Below are positions 22,485 to 30,953 of a stretch of 38,147 nucleotides of DNA, piece by piece; position 1 is the stretch's first letter; every line of letters starts with the position of its first letter. Where the stretch lies: the NCBI GenBank assembly GCA_023437885.1, contig JAEZFH010000302.1, positions 1 to 38,147 on the forward strand, given 5' to 3'. The position numbers and the translations under genes are program-made. The stretch is from Bacillota bacterium. Its GTDB lineage: Bacteria > Bacillota > Clostridia > Lachnospirales > Lachnospiraceae. The notes under the pieces were generated by a model. That model was not told the DNA's origin, made no database searches, and worked only from the letters and a program-made list of their open reading frames with translations.

Positions 22485-23891
22485 TCAATTCTCATAACTG
22501 ACGGCATTCCATGCCTCACTGTTCACAACCACATCATAGTCGGCGCTCCACTCAGTATACAGCTTCGCAAACAGTTCACTGCGGCGCTGGTTAATGATCG
22601 CTTCCTTCCTCTGGGTTGTGGCATCCTCGTTATAATCCGATACGCAATAGAGGATATGCCAGCCGTAATCCGTAGTAATAATATCACTCACCTGGCCTGT
22701 CTTTAACGTAAATGCCGCCTGCTCGAAGGAGGAGCTGTAGCCTTCCGGACCCTCACCCCGCCCAAAGGTATATTCTATGGTATCTGCCTCAGAGTTCGCT
22801 TCCGCCAGAGCATAAAAGTCCTCCGTGGTCTTTGCCTGCTCCAGTAAGTTCTTTACCTTCTCATAGGCCTCTGCCTTTTCCTCGGCTGATAAATCAATCT
22901 TATTGCCTTCTCCGTCATAATCCACACTGTGAATTAAGATTTGTTGTATTGTAATCTGCTTCGAGTCAAGGTCGGAGACCCCCGTATCCACATTGATGGT
23001 AAGGTTCTCGAAGACCTTCTCCGCAAGCAGATTGTCCGCATATACCTGGCGAAGCAGTTCTTCTGTAATCAGGTATTTGCTGATATCCTCCGCACTAAGT
23101 CCTTCAAAATGCTCCTTCGCATAAGCGTTGGCATCTGCCAGCTCCTCTTCCGACAGGGAGATATCCAGCTTGGCTGCCTCCGCACGAATGATCTTCAGCT
23201 CGGTAATCTGGTTCATCACCTCATCCTTAATCGTATCGCCGAAGCTCTCACCGTTCCCCAGAATATCGGCACTCCAGATCTGATTCCCATAAGCAGCCTC
23301 ATAATTTTTCTGGGCAGATTTCAGATAAACCATGGCCTCATTATAATAAACCCGGACATCTCCCACCATTGCCATCAACTCGCCGGAATTGGTCTGCTCT
23401 TCTGTTTCGGCAGCCTCCTTCTCCTTAGCATCAACCAGATAGAAGGACAATTCCTTTACTGTCTCCTGTTCAATATCGTAAGAGATATACAGCTCCCTGT
23501 CATTCTTCAGATAGGTACAGGTTAGCGCATTCTTCTCCGAATTAATTGTGCTCGCAATTTCCTTGCCAAAGCTGTCTGCCAGCAGGGCCTCCACCTCTGC
23601 CTTCTTCATACCGACGCCTACGCCATATACCTTATATTCACCGGCTCCTCCCAGCAGGGTAATGGCATTCACCTTTTTATCCGGAGCCATGATTTGCACC
23701 ACATTCTCCATCGAATATACGGCAGTTCCCTGCTCTTTCAGCTCAATACCGGCTCTCTTTCCAAAGACCTGAACACTCTTACCTATATAATTCGTCAATT
23801 CATACCGCTCTTCTCCTACTCTGCAGGCTGACAGCAGCACTGTCATCAGCAGCACCGCTATTACGATGATAGATTTACGGCTTGTCCTCAT
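22485..23891 (-). CDS. PrsA-type peptidyl-prolyl isomerase lipoprotein
   Basis: A 468-residue lipoprotein that helps fold secreted proteins. The signal peptide ends in LLSAC, the lipobox. Residues about 75-165 carry a KAEVEALL motif, reminiscent of SmpA/BLIP-like modules, an addition not typical of PrsA. A helical SurA-like region (about 180-310) follows, then a parvulin domain (about 315-430) with ITIQQILIH and the ending ITTDYGWHILYCV. The parvulin signature residues are present. ATG 23891 is chosen since GGGGAATT lies upstream; TTG 23897 is part of that region. It is 49 bases downstream of mfd and probably cotranscribed. Confidence 0.88.
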   Translation of the reverse strand: MRTSRKSIIVIAVLLMTVLLSACRVGEERYELTNYIGKSVQVFGKRAGIELKEQGTAVYSMENVVQIMAPDKKVNAITLLGGAGEYKVYGVGVGMKKAEVEALLADSFGKEIASTINSEKNALTCTYLKNDRELYISYDIEQETVKELSFYLVDAKEKEAAETEEQTNSGELMAMVGDVRVYYNEAMVYLKSAQKNYEAAYGNQIWSADILGNGESFGDTIKDEVMNQITELKIIRAEAAKLDISLSEEELADANAYAKEHFEGLSAEDISKYLITEELLRQVYADNLLAEKVFENLTINVDTGVSDLDSKQITIQQILIHSVDYDGEGNKIDLSAEEKAEAYEKVKNLLEQAKTTEDFYALAEANSEADTIEYTFGRGEGPEGYSSSFEQAAFTLKTGQVSDIITTDYGWHILYCVSDYNEDATTQRKEAIINQRRSELFAKLYTEWSADYDVVVNSEAWNAVSYEN

Positions 23892-23940
23892 TGCCAATTC
23901 CCCTTTCCTCCACCCGCACCATGGGCTGAACTGTTACATT

Positions 23941-26900
23941 TTACTGTTCCTGATTCAATATCTTGAAATCCTCCAGCAGCCGGTACAAATTCTCAAATAT
24001 GCTGATGATATCCGACTTTCCCTTTGCATTGTTCGGTAAGCGGTATACAAAATACGGATTTGACTGCGGAATTAATTTCAGATTATTCTGATATTTTAGC
24101 ATAAGCTCCGGTATCTTTTCAACCGCCAGCTTCGCTTTCGGATACATAATCAGCTTCACCTCATGCTCCTTATGAATTAACTGTACAATATAGAGGCTAT
24201 GGCAGATGGATTTTATCAAGGCGATATTCAGAAGGTTATTCACAGCCGCCGGCATGTCACCAAAACGGTCAACCAGCTCCTCCTGCATATCCATCATCTC
24301 TTCTTCATTTTCAATTTCTGCAATCCGTTTATAGATATCCAGCTTATGAATTTCATTCTTAATATAGGTTGCCGGAATATAGGCATCCATATCCATATCT
24401 ACCGTAGTTTCGTAAGTTTCGGAAGGAACTGCTGCCTCACCCTTCATCGATTTGACTGATTCATTCAGCATCTTACAGTAAAGGTCATACCCCACCGCCT
24501 CCATATGTCCGCTCTGCTCCGCACCCAGGAGATTTCCTGCTCCCCGGATCTCAAGGTCACGCATGGCGATCTTGAAGCCGGAGCCCAGCTCCGTAAATTC
24601 CTTAATGGCATGCAGTCTCTTTTCTGCGATTTCCTTCAGCATCTTATCCCTGCGGTACATCAGGAAGGCATAGGCAGTCCGGTTGGACCGGCCCACGCGC
24701 CCGCGCAGCTGATAAAGCTGGGAGAGTCCCAGGCGGTCCGCATCATCAATGATCATCGTATTTACATTGGAGATATCAAGACCCGTCTCAATAATCGTGG
24801 TGGAAACCAGAACGTCAATCTCTCCCGAGATAAAATCAAACATAATCTTTTCCAGCGTCCGCTCGTTCATCTGCCCATGGGCAAATGCCACATTGGCCTC
24901 CGGCACCAGCTTCGCTACATTATTTGCGATCTCATCAATACCGTTAACCCGGTTAAAGACATAGTACACCTGTCCCCCTCTGGCCAGCTCTCTACTGACG
25001 GCCTCCCGGATAATCTCATCGTTAAGCTCCAGCACATAGGTCTGGATCGGCAGACGGTCTACCGGAGGTTCGTCCAGAACACTCATATCCCGGATTCCTA
25101 CAAGGCTCATATGGAGCGTTCTGGGAATGGGTGTAGCTGTCAGGGTCAGGACATCGATATCCTTCTTTAGCTGCTTTATTTTCTCCTTATGGGTTACTCC
25201 AAAACGCTGCTCTTCATCCACAATTAAAAGCCCCAGATTTTTAAATTTTACATCCGAAGAAAGAACCCGGTGGGTTCCCACTACAATGTCCAGGCTGCCC
25301 TTCTTCAGGCGCTCCAAGGTCTTCTTCTGCTCCGCTGTACTGCGGAATCGGGAGAGCACATCGATACTGACCGGGAAATCCATCATCCGCTGCACCAGTG
25401 TATTATAATGCTGCTGCGCAAGAATTGTAGTCGGCACCAGGACCACTACCTGTTTTCCATAGGACACCGCCTTAAAGGCTGCCCGGATGGCTATCTCCGT
25501 CTTACCATAGCCAACATCGCCGCAGATTAGACGATCCATAATACCTTTGCTTTCCATATCCTTCTTGGTAGCTTCAATCGCAAGGAGCTGATCCTCCGTC
25601 TCATCGTAGGGAAATGCTTCCTCAAATTCTTTTTGCCATACGGTATCGGGACCAAACTCAAAGCCCATTTTTTCCTGCCTCTGAGCATAAAGAGCGACAA
25701 GCTCCTTCGCAATCTCCTGCACCGCTCCCCGGACCTTGGCTTTGGTATTCTTCCACTCGATGGAATTCAGCTTGTTCAGCTTCGGCTTACGCCCCTCTGA
25801 ACCCGAGTACTTCTGAATCACATCAAGGCCTGTTGCAAGAATATACAACACGCCCCCTCCGCCATATTCTATCTTAATATAATCCTTCGTAATCTTATCC
25901 ACTTCGATTTTCTCGATCCCCCGGTAAATCCCCAGACCGTGATTCTCATGGACGATATAATCCCCGGGGGTCAGCTCCGTGAAGCTTTGGATCTTATTGC
26001 CCTCATAAGTGGATTTTTTCCTCTTTTTTTTCTTCTCCGCACCGAAGATATCACTTTCGGAGATGACCACCAGCTTGATCAACGGGTATTCAAATCCCCT
26101 TCGAAGATTGCCGTAGGCTACCATAATCTCGCCGCTTTGCAGTACCCGGTCCATATCCTCACTATAAAATGCACTGAGATTAAAATCCCTCAGATCCTCG
26201 CTCAGCCTCATTGCCCTGGTACGGGAACCGGACAAAAGGATTACACGGTATTTATTCTTCTTCCACCGCTCCAGATCCTTAATCAGAACCTCAAAGTTAT
26301 TATGATAGGAGGCAACTGTCTGTACCGTAAAATCGTATTTGTGCCTCGGTGAATAGAAGTTATTTTTAACCTCCATGGTGCTGACCAGGACAGAATTCTT
26401 ATTGGCCAGAATTCCCATGGCTTCCTTGTAGCCATAGATCACATCGGTCTGTCCCGGAAGAATATAACCCTTCTCGATTCGTCCGATCATATTCTCACGA
26501 AATTCCGTTTCTACCGCTTCTCCCTTTTCTGCCAGTCTTCCCGGCTCATCCAGAAAAAAAATCGTATCAGTATTATCAAAATATTGGAAGAAGCTCATCG
26601 TTTGATCATAAAAGTAATTAATATAGCTTTCCAGAGCCACCGACCCCTGATAAGCCTCCAGATTGTCCTTAAATTCCTGGATAATCTGATGGATCCGGGC
26701 TGCTTCCTCTGTCTTAAACTGGTCCCGCAATGCTTTATAATACTGCTTTTCTTCCGTCTCGAGCTTCTTCAGCCCGGCTGCGAGTCTGGCCTCATCCGGA
26801 ATAATCTCAGCCGCCGGATAGATAATCAGCTCTTCCACCTGCTCAATGGAACGCTGGCTGCTGACATCAAAGGTTCGGATGGAATCTATTTCATCTCCCC

Positions 26901-27480
26901 ATAGCTCTATACGGTAGGGAGCATCCTCCGTTAACGGAAAGATATCAATGATACCGCCGCGCACTGCGAAGTCCCCCGGTGACTCAACCTGGGCCTGACG
27001 TTCATAACCCAGATGCACCAGATCCTCACTGAACTGGCTCAGCTTAACGGTAGAGGCCGCATTGATTCTGATAATCCGCTCCTTCACCATCTGCAGGGGC
27101 AGCAGCCGGTCCATACCGCCCTCCAGCGAAAGGATAATAGTCGCTTCTCTGTTCTCAATCAGTCTGCGAAGGACCTTCAGACGGTCCCTCACAATGGCAT
27201 TGCCGTGAATATCCGCGCTATAGAATATGATATCCTTTGCCGGGTAAAGCAATACCTCCTTATCATAAAGGCGGTAATCCTCATAAATTTCCTTTGCCTT
27301 CAAATCATTGTAAGTAACGATGACACGGTAACGGAAGCCCTCTCCCAGACCATGGATCAGATGACATTTTTGGGAATCAATACAGCCGGTAACATGTACC
27401 GGCAGAGCTCTCATTCTTATGTTTTCCCTGAGATCGATAAATTCTTTAAGCTCCATCAGGGGTGCTGTAAAGGTTTTCAA
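23941..27480 (-). CDS. mfd: Transcription-repair coupling factor Mfd
   Basis: A 1179-residue helicase-like translocase that removes RNA polymerase stalled at DNA damage and recruits UvrA. The N-terminal UvrB-like part covers about 1-340. The RNA polymerase interaction (CarD-like) domain starts near 505 (LTPGDYIVHENHGLGIY). The translocase motor has Walker A GDVGYGKTEIA near 655 and DEEQRF near 755, plus GRVGR in the helicase C domain. A TRCF C-terminal domain follows. The length is standard. The start is a TTG codon at 27480, with AGGAGG seven bases before it. It lies 29 bases after pth. Confidence 0.98.
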   Translation of the reverse strand: MKTFTAPLMELKEFIDLRENIRMRALPVHVTGCIDSQKCHLIHGLGEGFRYRVIVTYNDLKAKEIYEDYRLYDKEVLLYPAKDIIFYSADIHGNAIVRDRLKVLRRLIENREATIILSLEGGMDRLLPLQMVKERIIRINAASTVKLSQFSEDLVHLGYERQAQVESPGDFAVRGGIIDIFPLTEDAPYRIELWGDEIDSIRTFDVSSQRSIEQVEELIIYPAAEIIPDEARLAAGLKKLETEEKQYYKALRDQFKTEEAARIHQIIQEFKDNLEAYQGSVALESYINYFYDQTMSFFQYFDNTDTIFFLDEPGRLAEKGEAVETEFRENMIGRIEKGYILPGQTDVIYGYKEAMGILANKNSVLVSTMEVKNNFYSPRHKYDFTVQTVASYHNNFEVLIKDLERWKKNKYRVILLSGSRTRAMRLSEDLRDFNLSAFYSEDMDRVLQSGEIMVAYGNLRRGFEYPLIKLVVISESDIFGAEKKKKRKKSTYEGNKIQSFTELTPGDYIVHENHGLGIYRGIEKIEVDKITKDYIKIEYGGGGVLYILATGLDVIQKYSGSEGRKPKLNKLNSIEWKNTKAKVRGAVQEIAKELVALYAQRQEKMGFEFGPDTVWQKEFEEAFPYDETEDQLLAIEATKKDMESKGIMDRLICGDVGYGKTEIAIRAAFKAVSYGKQVVVLVPTTILAQQHYNTLVQRMMDFPVSIDVLSRFRSTAEQKKTLERLKKGSLDIVVGTHRVLSSDVKFKNLGLLIVDEEQRFGVTHKEKIKQLKKDIDVLTLTATPIPRTLHMSLVGIRDMSVLDEPPVDRLPIQTYVLELNDEIIREAVSRELARGGQVYYVFNRVNGIDEIANNVAKLVPEANVAFAHGQMNERTLEKIMFDFISGEIDVLVSTTIIETGLDISNVNTMIIDDADRLGLSQLYQLRGRVGRSNRTAYAFLMYRRDKMLKEIAEKRLHAIKEFTELGSGFKIAMRDLEIRGAGNLLGAEQSGHMEAVGYDLYCKMLNESVKSMKGEAAVPSETYETTVDMDMDAYIPATYIKNEIHKLDIYKRIAEIENEEEMMDMQEELVDRFGDMPAAVNNLLNIALIKSICHSLYIVQLIHKEHEVKLIMYPKAKLAVEKIPELMLKYQNNLKLIPQSNPYFVYRLPNNAKGKSDIISIFENLYRLLEDFKILNQEQ

Positions 27481-27509
27481 CAGTATTTCCTCCTATAGCA
27501 AGCTTTCAG

Positions 27510-28076
27510 CTATTTCTTACGGTTATAGCGGTTCATGGCTGTATCGATATCTCCTGTTACAATCATACTGCAGGCATCCGATGTATCCTTTAATGCCTCC
27601 CGAATGACCGTGTTTTCTTCTGCTGAAAACCGGGAGAGCACATAATCTGCCAGGTCCCACCCCTTTGGCTTATCCCCGACTCCGACCTTAATTCTCGGAA
27701 ACTCATCGGTACCCAAATGACTGATAATACTTTTAATACCATTATGCCCTCCGGCACTGCCCTTCTTGCGGATACGCAGCTGCCCCACCTCCAGACTGAT
27801 ATCATCATAAATTACGATAACCTCCTGCGGTGTAACTTTATAATAATCAACAAGCTCACGTACACTCTCCCCGCTGAGATTCATGTAGGTAACAGGCTGA
27901 GCAAGAACAACCTTCTCTCCCTCCAGATATCCCTTTCCGCAAATCGCTTTATGTTTTTTGAATTCCAGGGGAATGCGGCAGTCATCGGATATTCTTGTTA
28001 TCGCATCCCATCCGATATTATGTCTTGTTGCCTGATATTCTTTCGTCGGATTCCCCAACCCTACTATAATGTGCAT
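27510..28076 (-). CDS. pth: Peptidyl-tRNA hydrolase
   Basis: A 188-residue enzyme that releases peptides from stalled peptidyl-tRNA. The motif VGLGNPTKEYQATRHNIGWD carries Asn9 and catalytic His19, and GSAGGHNGIKSI and FPRIKVGVG are further family signatures. The length is typical. AAGG lies eleven bases before ATG, a moderate RBS. The order pth-mfd-foldase is common in Firmicutes. Confidence 0.97.
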   Translation of the reverse strand: MHIIVGLGNPTKEYQATRHNIGWDAITRISDDCRIPLEFKKHKAICGKGYLEGEKVVLAQPVTYMNLSGESVRELVDYYKVTPQEVIVIYDDISLEVGQLRIRKKGSAGGHNGIKSIISHLGTDEFPRIKVGVGDKPKGWDLADYVLSRFSAEENTVIREALKDTSDACSMIVTGDIDTAMNRYNRKK

Positions 28077-28205
28077 AGATGTACTAACCTTTCAATATAT
28101 AATATATAATCCATGCGGATATTTCATTCTGCTGTTATTTCAAGCCGCACTCTCTTGCGAATCGGCTTAAACTGCAGAAGCCCAAATATCCGCTCCAGCT
28201 CCTGA

Positions 28206-29207
28206 TTAATTTGATGCGGCTGCTGCTGCAGCAGCCCCTGAGGCTGCAGCCATAACTGCCATCTGCTGGGCAATCAGAATTCCCGTCACATTGTTCGCCA
28301 AAGTATACTCTACGGTATTTCTTCTGATATCCGTAAGATAATCATCGCACACGATTGCTACCGCAAACATAACCCTCTCTGTACCGGTCATGGACCAATT
28401 TCCGAAGCCCTTCTTATTCTTAAGATAATCCCTCACTGCGACAATCTCATCTGTCAGCTTCATGGCATCCTCCTGCAGCAAGGCAATGACTCCCAAAAAG
28501 GACAATTCAATTCCTGACCCAATCTTGCATTTCCGGTCCTTCATTGCTCTGTTCAACTCCGCTACCCGTCTGCATTTCGCATCCGCCGCCTCCTCACTGA
28601 AGGTGAGTACATGGGATAATGCCTGCACCGCATTGGCTCCGTAGAAGTCTCCTTTTAGGATCCGATAGCAGTCCTCCATCTCTCTTACCGCCTGGTATAC
28701 CTGCTTCTCCGACACGGCAAGCAGTGCTGCAAAGCCATAATCATCCGAGGAGGTAATAAACTTATGCTCCTCCTTCATTGCATCATAATAATTCTTCGCA
28801 GAGGTAATCACCCTCCGGTAATCATAGGGATCCGCCTGCAAGGCAATCGATATCGCGGCCAGTACCAGATAGGGGGAAGAATGAAACCCTTCCTTCTTCA
28901 TAGCTTCATAGACGGTAAGCACGCTCTTAAACATCGGTTCCGGATCTGCCTGGAGAGAAAGCATGACCGAAGTCATAAAGTTTGTAGTATCCTTAAATTG
29001 CGAGAATACTCCTGTGTTCTCCTTTATAATTCTCCGGCAGCGTTCAATGGCATCCGCATCCGCCTCACGGTTCTCCATGGTATACAGCAACGCTCCGAGC
29101 CTCGTATTAATATCGCTGTTCCATTTGAACTTCCTTTTCAACTCGTTATAATTGTTTGCAAACATTTCACATTTATACTTTAAGGATTCCCTCATCATAT
29201 AATCCAT
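28206..29207 (-). CDS. DUF4003-like protein
   Basis: A 333-residue, mostly helical soluble protein. Its composition and motifs (NTRLGALLYTMENREADADA, FSQFKDTTNFMTSVMLSLQ, SPYLVLAAISIALQ, SDDYGFAALLAVSE) look like the DUF4003 family, whose function is unknown as far as I know. The C terminus ends in an Ala-rich run after AQQMAVMAAAS. AGGGGGTAAAG precedes ATG, a strong RBS. It stands between spoVG and pth on the same strand, with a terminator before it (after spoVG) and a gap of about 130 bases after it. Confidence 0.75.
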   Translation of the reverse strand: MDYMMRESLKYKCEMFANNYNELKRKFKWNSDINTRLGALLYTMENREADADAIERCRRIIKENTGVFSQFKDTTNFMTSVMLSLQADPEPMFKSVLTVYEAMKKEGFHSSPYLVLAAISIALQADPYDYRRVITSAKNYYDAMKEEHKFITSSDDYGFAALLAVSEKQVYQAVREMEDCYRILKGDFYGANAVQALSHVLTFSEEAADAKCRRVAELNRAMKDRKCKIGSGIELSFLGVIALLQEDAMKLTDEIVAVRDYLKNKKGFGNWSMTGTERVMFAVAIVCDDYLTDIRRNTVEYTLANNVTGILIAQQMAVMAAASGAAAAAAASN

Positions 29208-29320
29208 CTTTACCCCCTGATAACAAACTCGATATATGCGATATTATTATAAACTTTTTGAAGGTTGGTGGCAACTGGAATTATCATTATCTGGCAGGAA
29301 AAGTCTGCCCAAGATCCATC

Positions 29321-29387
29321 AAAAAAAGCATCCTCCGGCTAATATCACTTATTAATCCAATGATATCAACCTTCCGGCTGCTTTTTC
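29321..29387 (-). terminator. Terminator of spoVG
   Basis: On the minus strand an AAAAAGCAGCCGG arm (29386-29374) pairs with CCGG and TGCTTTTTTT (29337-29321), with a bulge and a long AT-rich inner part; a T run ends it. It lies immediately after the spoVG stop. Confidence 0.55.
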
Positions 29388-29409
29388 TGGCTCTTATTAC
29401 CGATTCTTA

Positions 29410-29691
29410 TTACTCTTCCTCTGGTTCTTCTGAATCTAATGCTGCAATTTCATACTTCTCAAGGATAATCTTCTGAATCTTATCCCTGGTGTCCGAATTA
29501 ATCGGATGAGCAATATCACGATACTCACCATCACCGGCTTTTCTGCTGGGCATTGCGATGAATAAGCCTTTATCGCCCTCGATTACCTTGATATCGTGTA
29601 CTACGAACTCGTTATCAAGTGTAATTGAAACAACCGCTTTCATCTTGCCTTCCTTACTCACCTTTCGCACGCGTACGTCGGTAATTTGCAT
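29410..29691 (-). CDS. spoVG: SpoVG-family nucleic-acid-binding regulator
   Basis: A 93-residue protein opening MQITDVRVRKVSKEGKMKAV, with VVHDIKVIEGDKGLFIAMPS, the diagnostic core of SpoVG. Family members bind DNA and RNA and influence sporulation and virulence genes in Firmicutes. The start is ATG 29691: AAAGGGGGA lies just upstream, whereas the in-frame ATG... at 29715 precedes that site. The C terminus is acidic (LDSEEPEEE). It is transcribed alone, probably from the promoter at 30085-30113 with a leader of about 390 bases. Confidence 0.95.
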   Translation of the reverse strand: MQITDVRVRKVSKEGKMKAVVSITLDNEFVVHDIKVIEGDKGLFIAMPSRKAGDGEYRDIAHPINSDTRDKIQKIILEKYEIAALDSEEPEEE

Positions 29692-30084
29692 GGCATGGTC
29701 CCCCTTTTCTGTCAAATTTATCGTTAGTTATTTAGAAAAAGCAAGTTTAACTCCAGTTAATTCACTTTTCCCTGTTACTATAAAACTCTTTTCAAACTTA
29801 TGGCTCCGGATATTCACTCACCGGAACCGCTTTTATAAATTTAACCGAAATGCTGATACTATTGCTACCATACCATAGCCGTATATGTATAAACGTGTAT
29901 ACGCATGAATGTGTATACGCATACTTTATTAAAGAATAAATAAGTACGCTCCAATGGTATGCGGCACTTATTACCTCGAAATGCACTCCCCGCGTTCGGT
30001 GTAATCACTTCTGATTACTGTATATGATACCTCGTACCGCTTATATGCACTCGCTCCGCTTGTCACAGTATAATGTCTGATGCC
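29692..30084 (-). promoter_or_regulatory. Probable long 5' leader of spoVG
   Basis: No gene is seen here. Contents on the minus strand include a hairpin TAATCAGAAGTGATTA (30019-30004), and two exact copies of GTGTATACGCAT (plus strand, 29895-29906 and 29911-29922, 16 bp apart), a palindrome-rich element. The open frames at 29798-29986 and 29971-30168 lack RBS and are not called. A closer promoter for spoVG, such as a sigma-H site, could also exist; I found none with confidence. Confidence 0.35.
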
Positions 30085-30113
30085 ATTATACCATAAATAT
30101 TCCCATTTGTGAA
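30085..30113 (-). promoter_or_regulatory. Promoter directed toward spoVG
   Basis: On the minus strand: TTCACA (30113-30108), 17-base spacer, TATAAT (30090-30085). Five of six -35 bases and all -10 bases fit the housekeeping consensus. Confidence 0.6.
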
Positions 30114-30636
30114 TAATATTTACGAAAAAACCCATAAAAAAGCGCATTTTTTTGACATTTTGACCCATGACTTCTATTTTGAGGTGAATACGACGGATTT
30201 TCTGTCCATTTTTTATTCAAAACTAGCAACCAACTTATAAATTTAGAATATAATGAAAGCGAATGAGGATCGTGTGAAAAGGATGCCTGCCTTTCCGGCA
30301 TCCTTGGGAAGAACCCAAAATGAATTCCTTTAGAAATTTATTTTGACTTTCTTCCGGGTTTTATACCTCTGAAAAGCGGCAGTATGCAGTTAGTGTGAGA
30401 ATAGTACCCGCACAGCAAGCTTGCTTGTGAATCCCGATTGGCGCAACAAAATCAGGAACGAAGTTCATAATTTAATGAGTATACACCGCAATCTTTGTAA
30501 GTATCTTTTTCCAGTATATTTATACGTTCTTATCCCCAGCATCGATTCTCCGGTGGGTGCATTCTGTGCGCCGGCACAGCGCATCCCCCCCACCTCCCAA
30601 ATTCTTCCAAAATAATGATGAGGAAGCATTTTAATA
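30114..30636. other. Intergenic region between spoVG and murC promoters
   Basis: No convincing gene. It holds a TATAAT at 30249-30254 without a good -35 box, a hairpin AAGGATGCC/GGCATCCTT (30279-30287, 30297-30305) followed on the minus strand by four T, and a palindromic AGCAAGCTTGCTTGT at 30414-30428. A 64-codon plus-strand frame (30421-30615) has no RBS and an ordinary-looking translation. Confidence 0.35.
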
Positions 30637-30664
30637 TTGTATTTTAAGGAAAAAGGGTTATAAT
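30637..30664 (+). promoter_or_regulatory. Promoter of murC
   Basis: TTGTAT (30637-30642), 16-base spacer, TATAAT (30659-30664), giving a leader of about 280 bases before murC ATG 30954. Confidence 0.55.
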
Positions 30665-30711
30665 AGCAGATAGCAAAACTTTAATACAATGCAGGGCATT
30701 GTCATAACAAA

Positions 30712-30811
30712 CAACGACAAGCAAAAAGCCGCTTGTCTTATGTTAAGCAACGGCAAGAAAACTCTTGCCTTATGTCAAACAACGGCAAGAAAACCCTTGC
30801 CTTATGTTTAA
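30712..30811 (+). repeat. Three tandem hairpin units in the murC leader
   Basis: Units at 30712-30747, 30748-30779 and 30780-30811 each begin CAACGRCAAG and end with CTTATGT plus four or so bases. Each contains its own inverted repeat: GACAAGC/GCTTGTC in the first and GGCAAG/CTTGCC in the second and third. The last two are 32 bp and almost identical. They lie 140-240 bases before murC and would form three small hairpins in its mRNA. Confidence 0.75.
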
Positions 30812-30953
30812 TAATAATGATATGGACCAAATGTAGCCTGTGGACAAAGCAGATATCCCAACAGTATAAGTTCATGATTAAGAATTATGATATGTGATGT
30901 CTGTTTTGCTCACGGGTTATTTTTGGTGACGGATCAAGAATAGGAAGTGCACG

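Noticed and set aside
29971..30168. 65-codon minus-strand ORF
   Set aside because: It spans a well-formed promoter on the same strand and has no RBS.
30421..30615. 64-codon plus-strand ORF
   Set aside because: No Shine-Dalgarno, ends in Pro/Ser-rich random-looking sequence and has no family resemblance.
30712..30811. CRISPR-like array in the murC leader
   Set aside because: Only three units, directly adjacent with no spacers between them and no cas genes; the units are hairpins in a leader.
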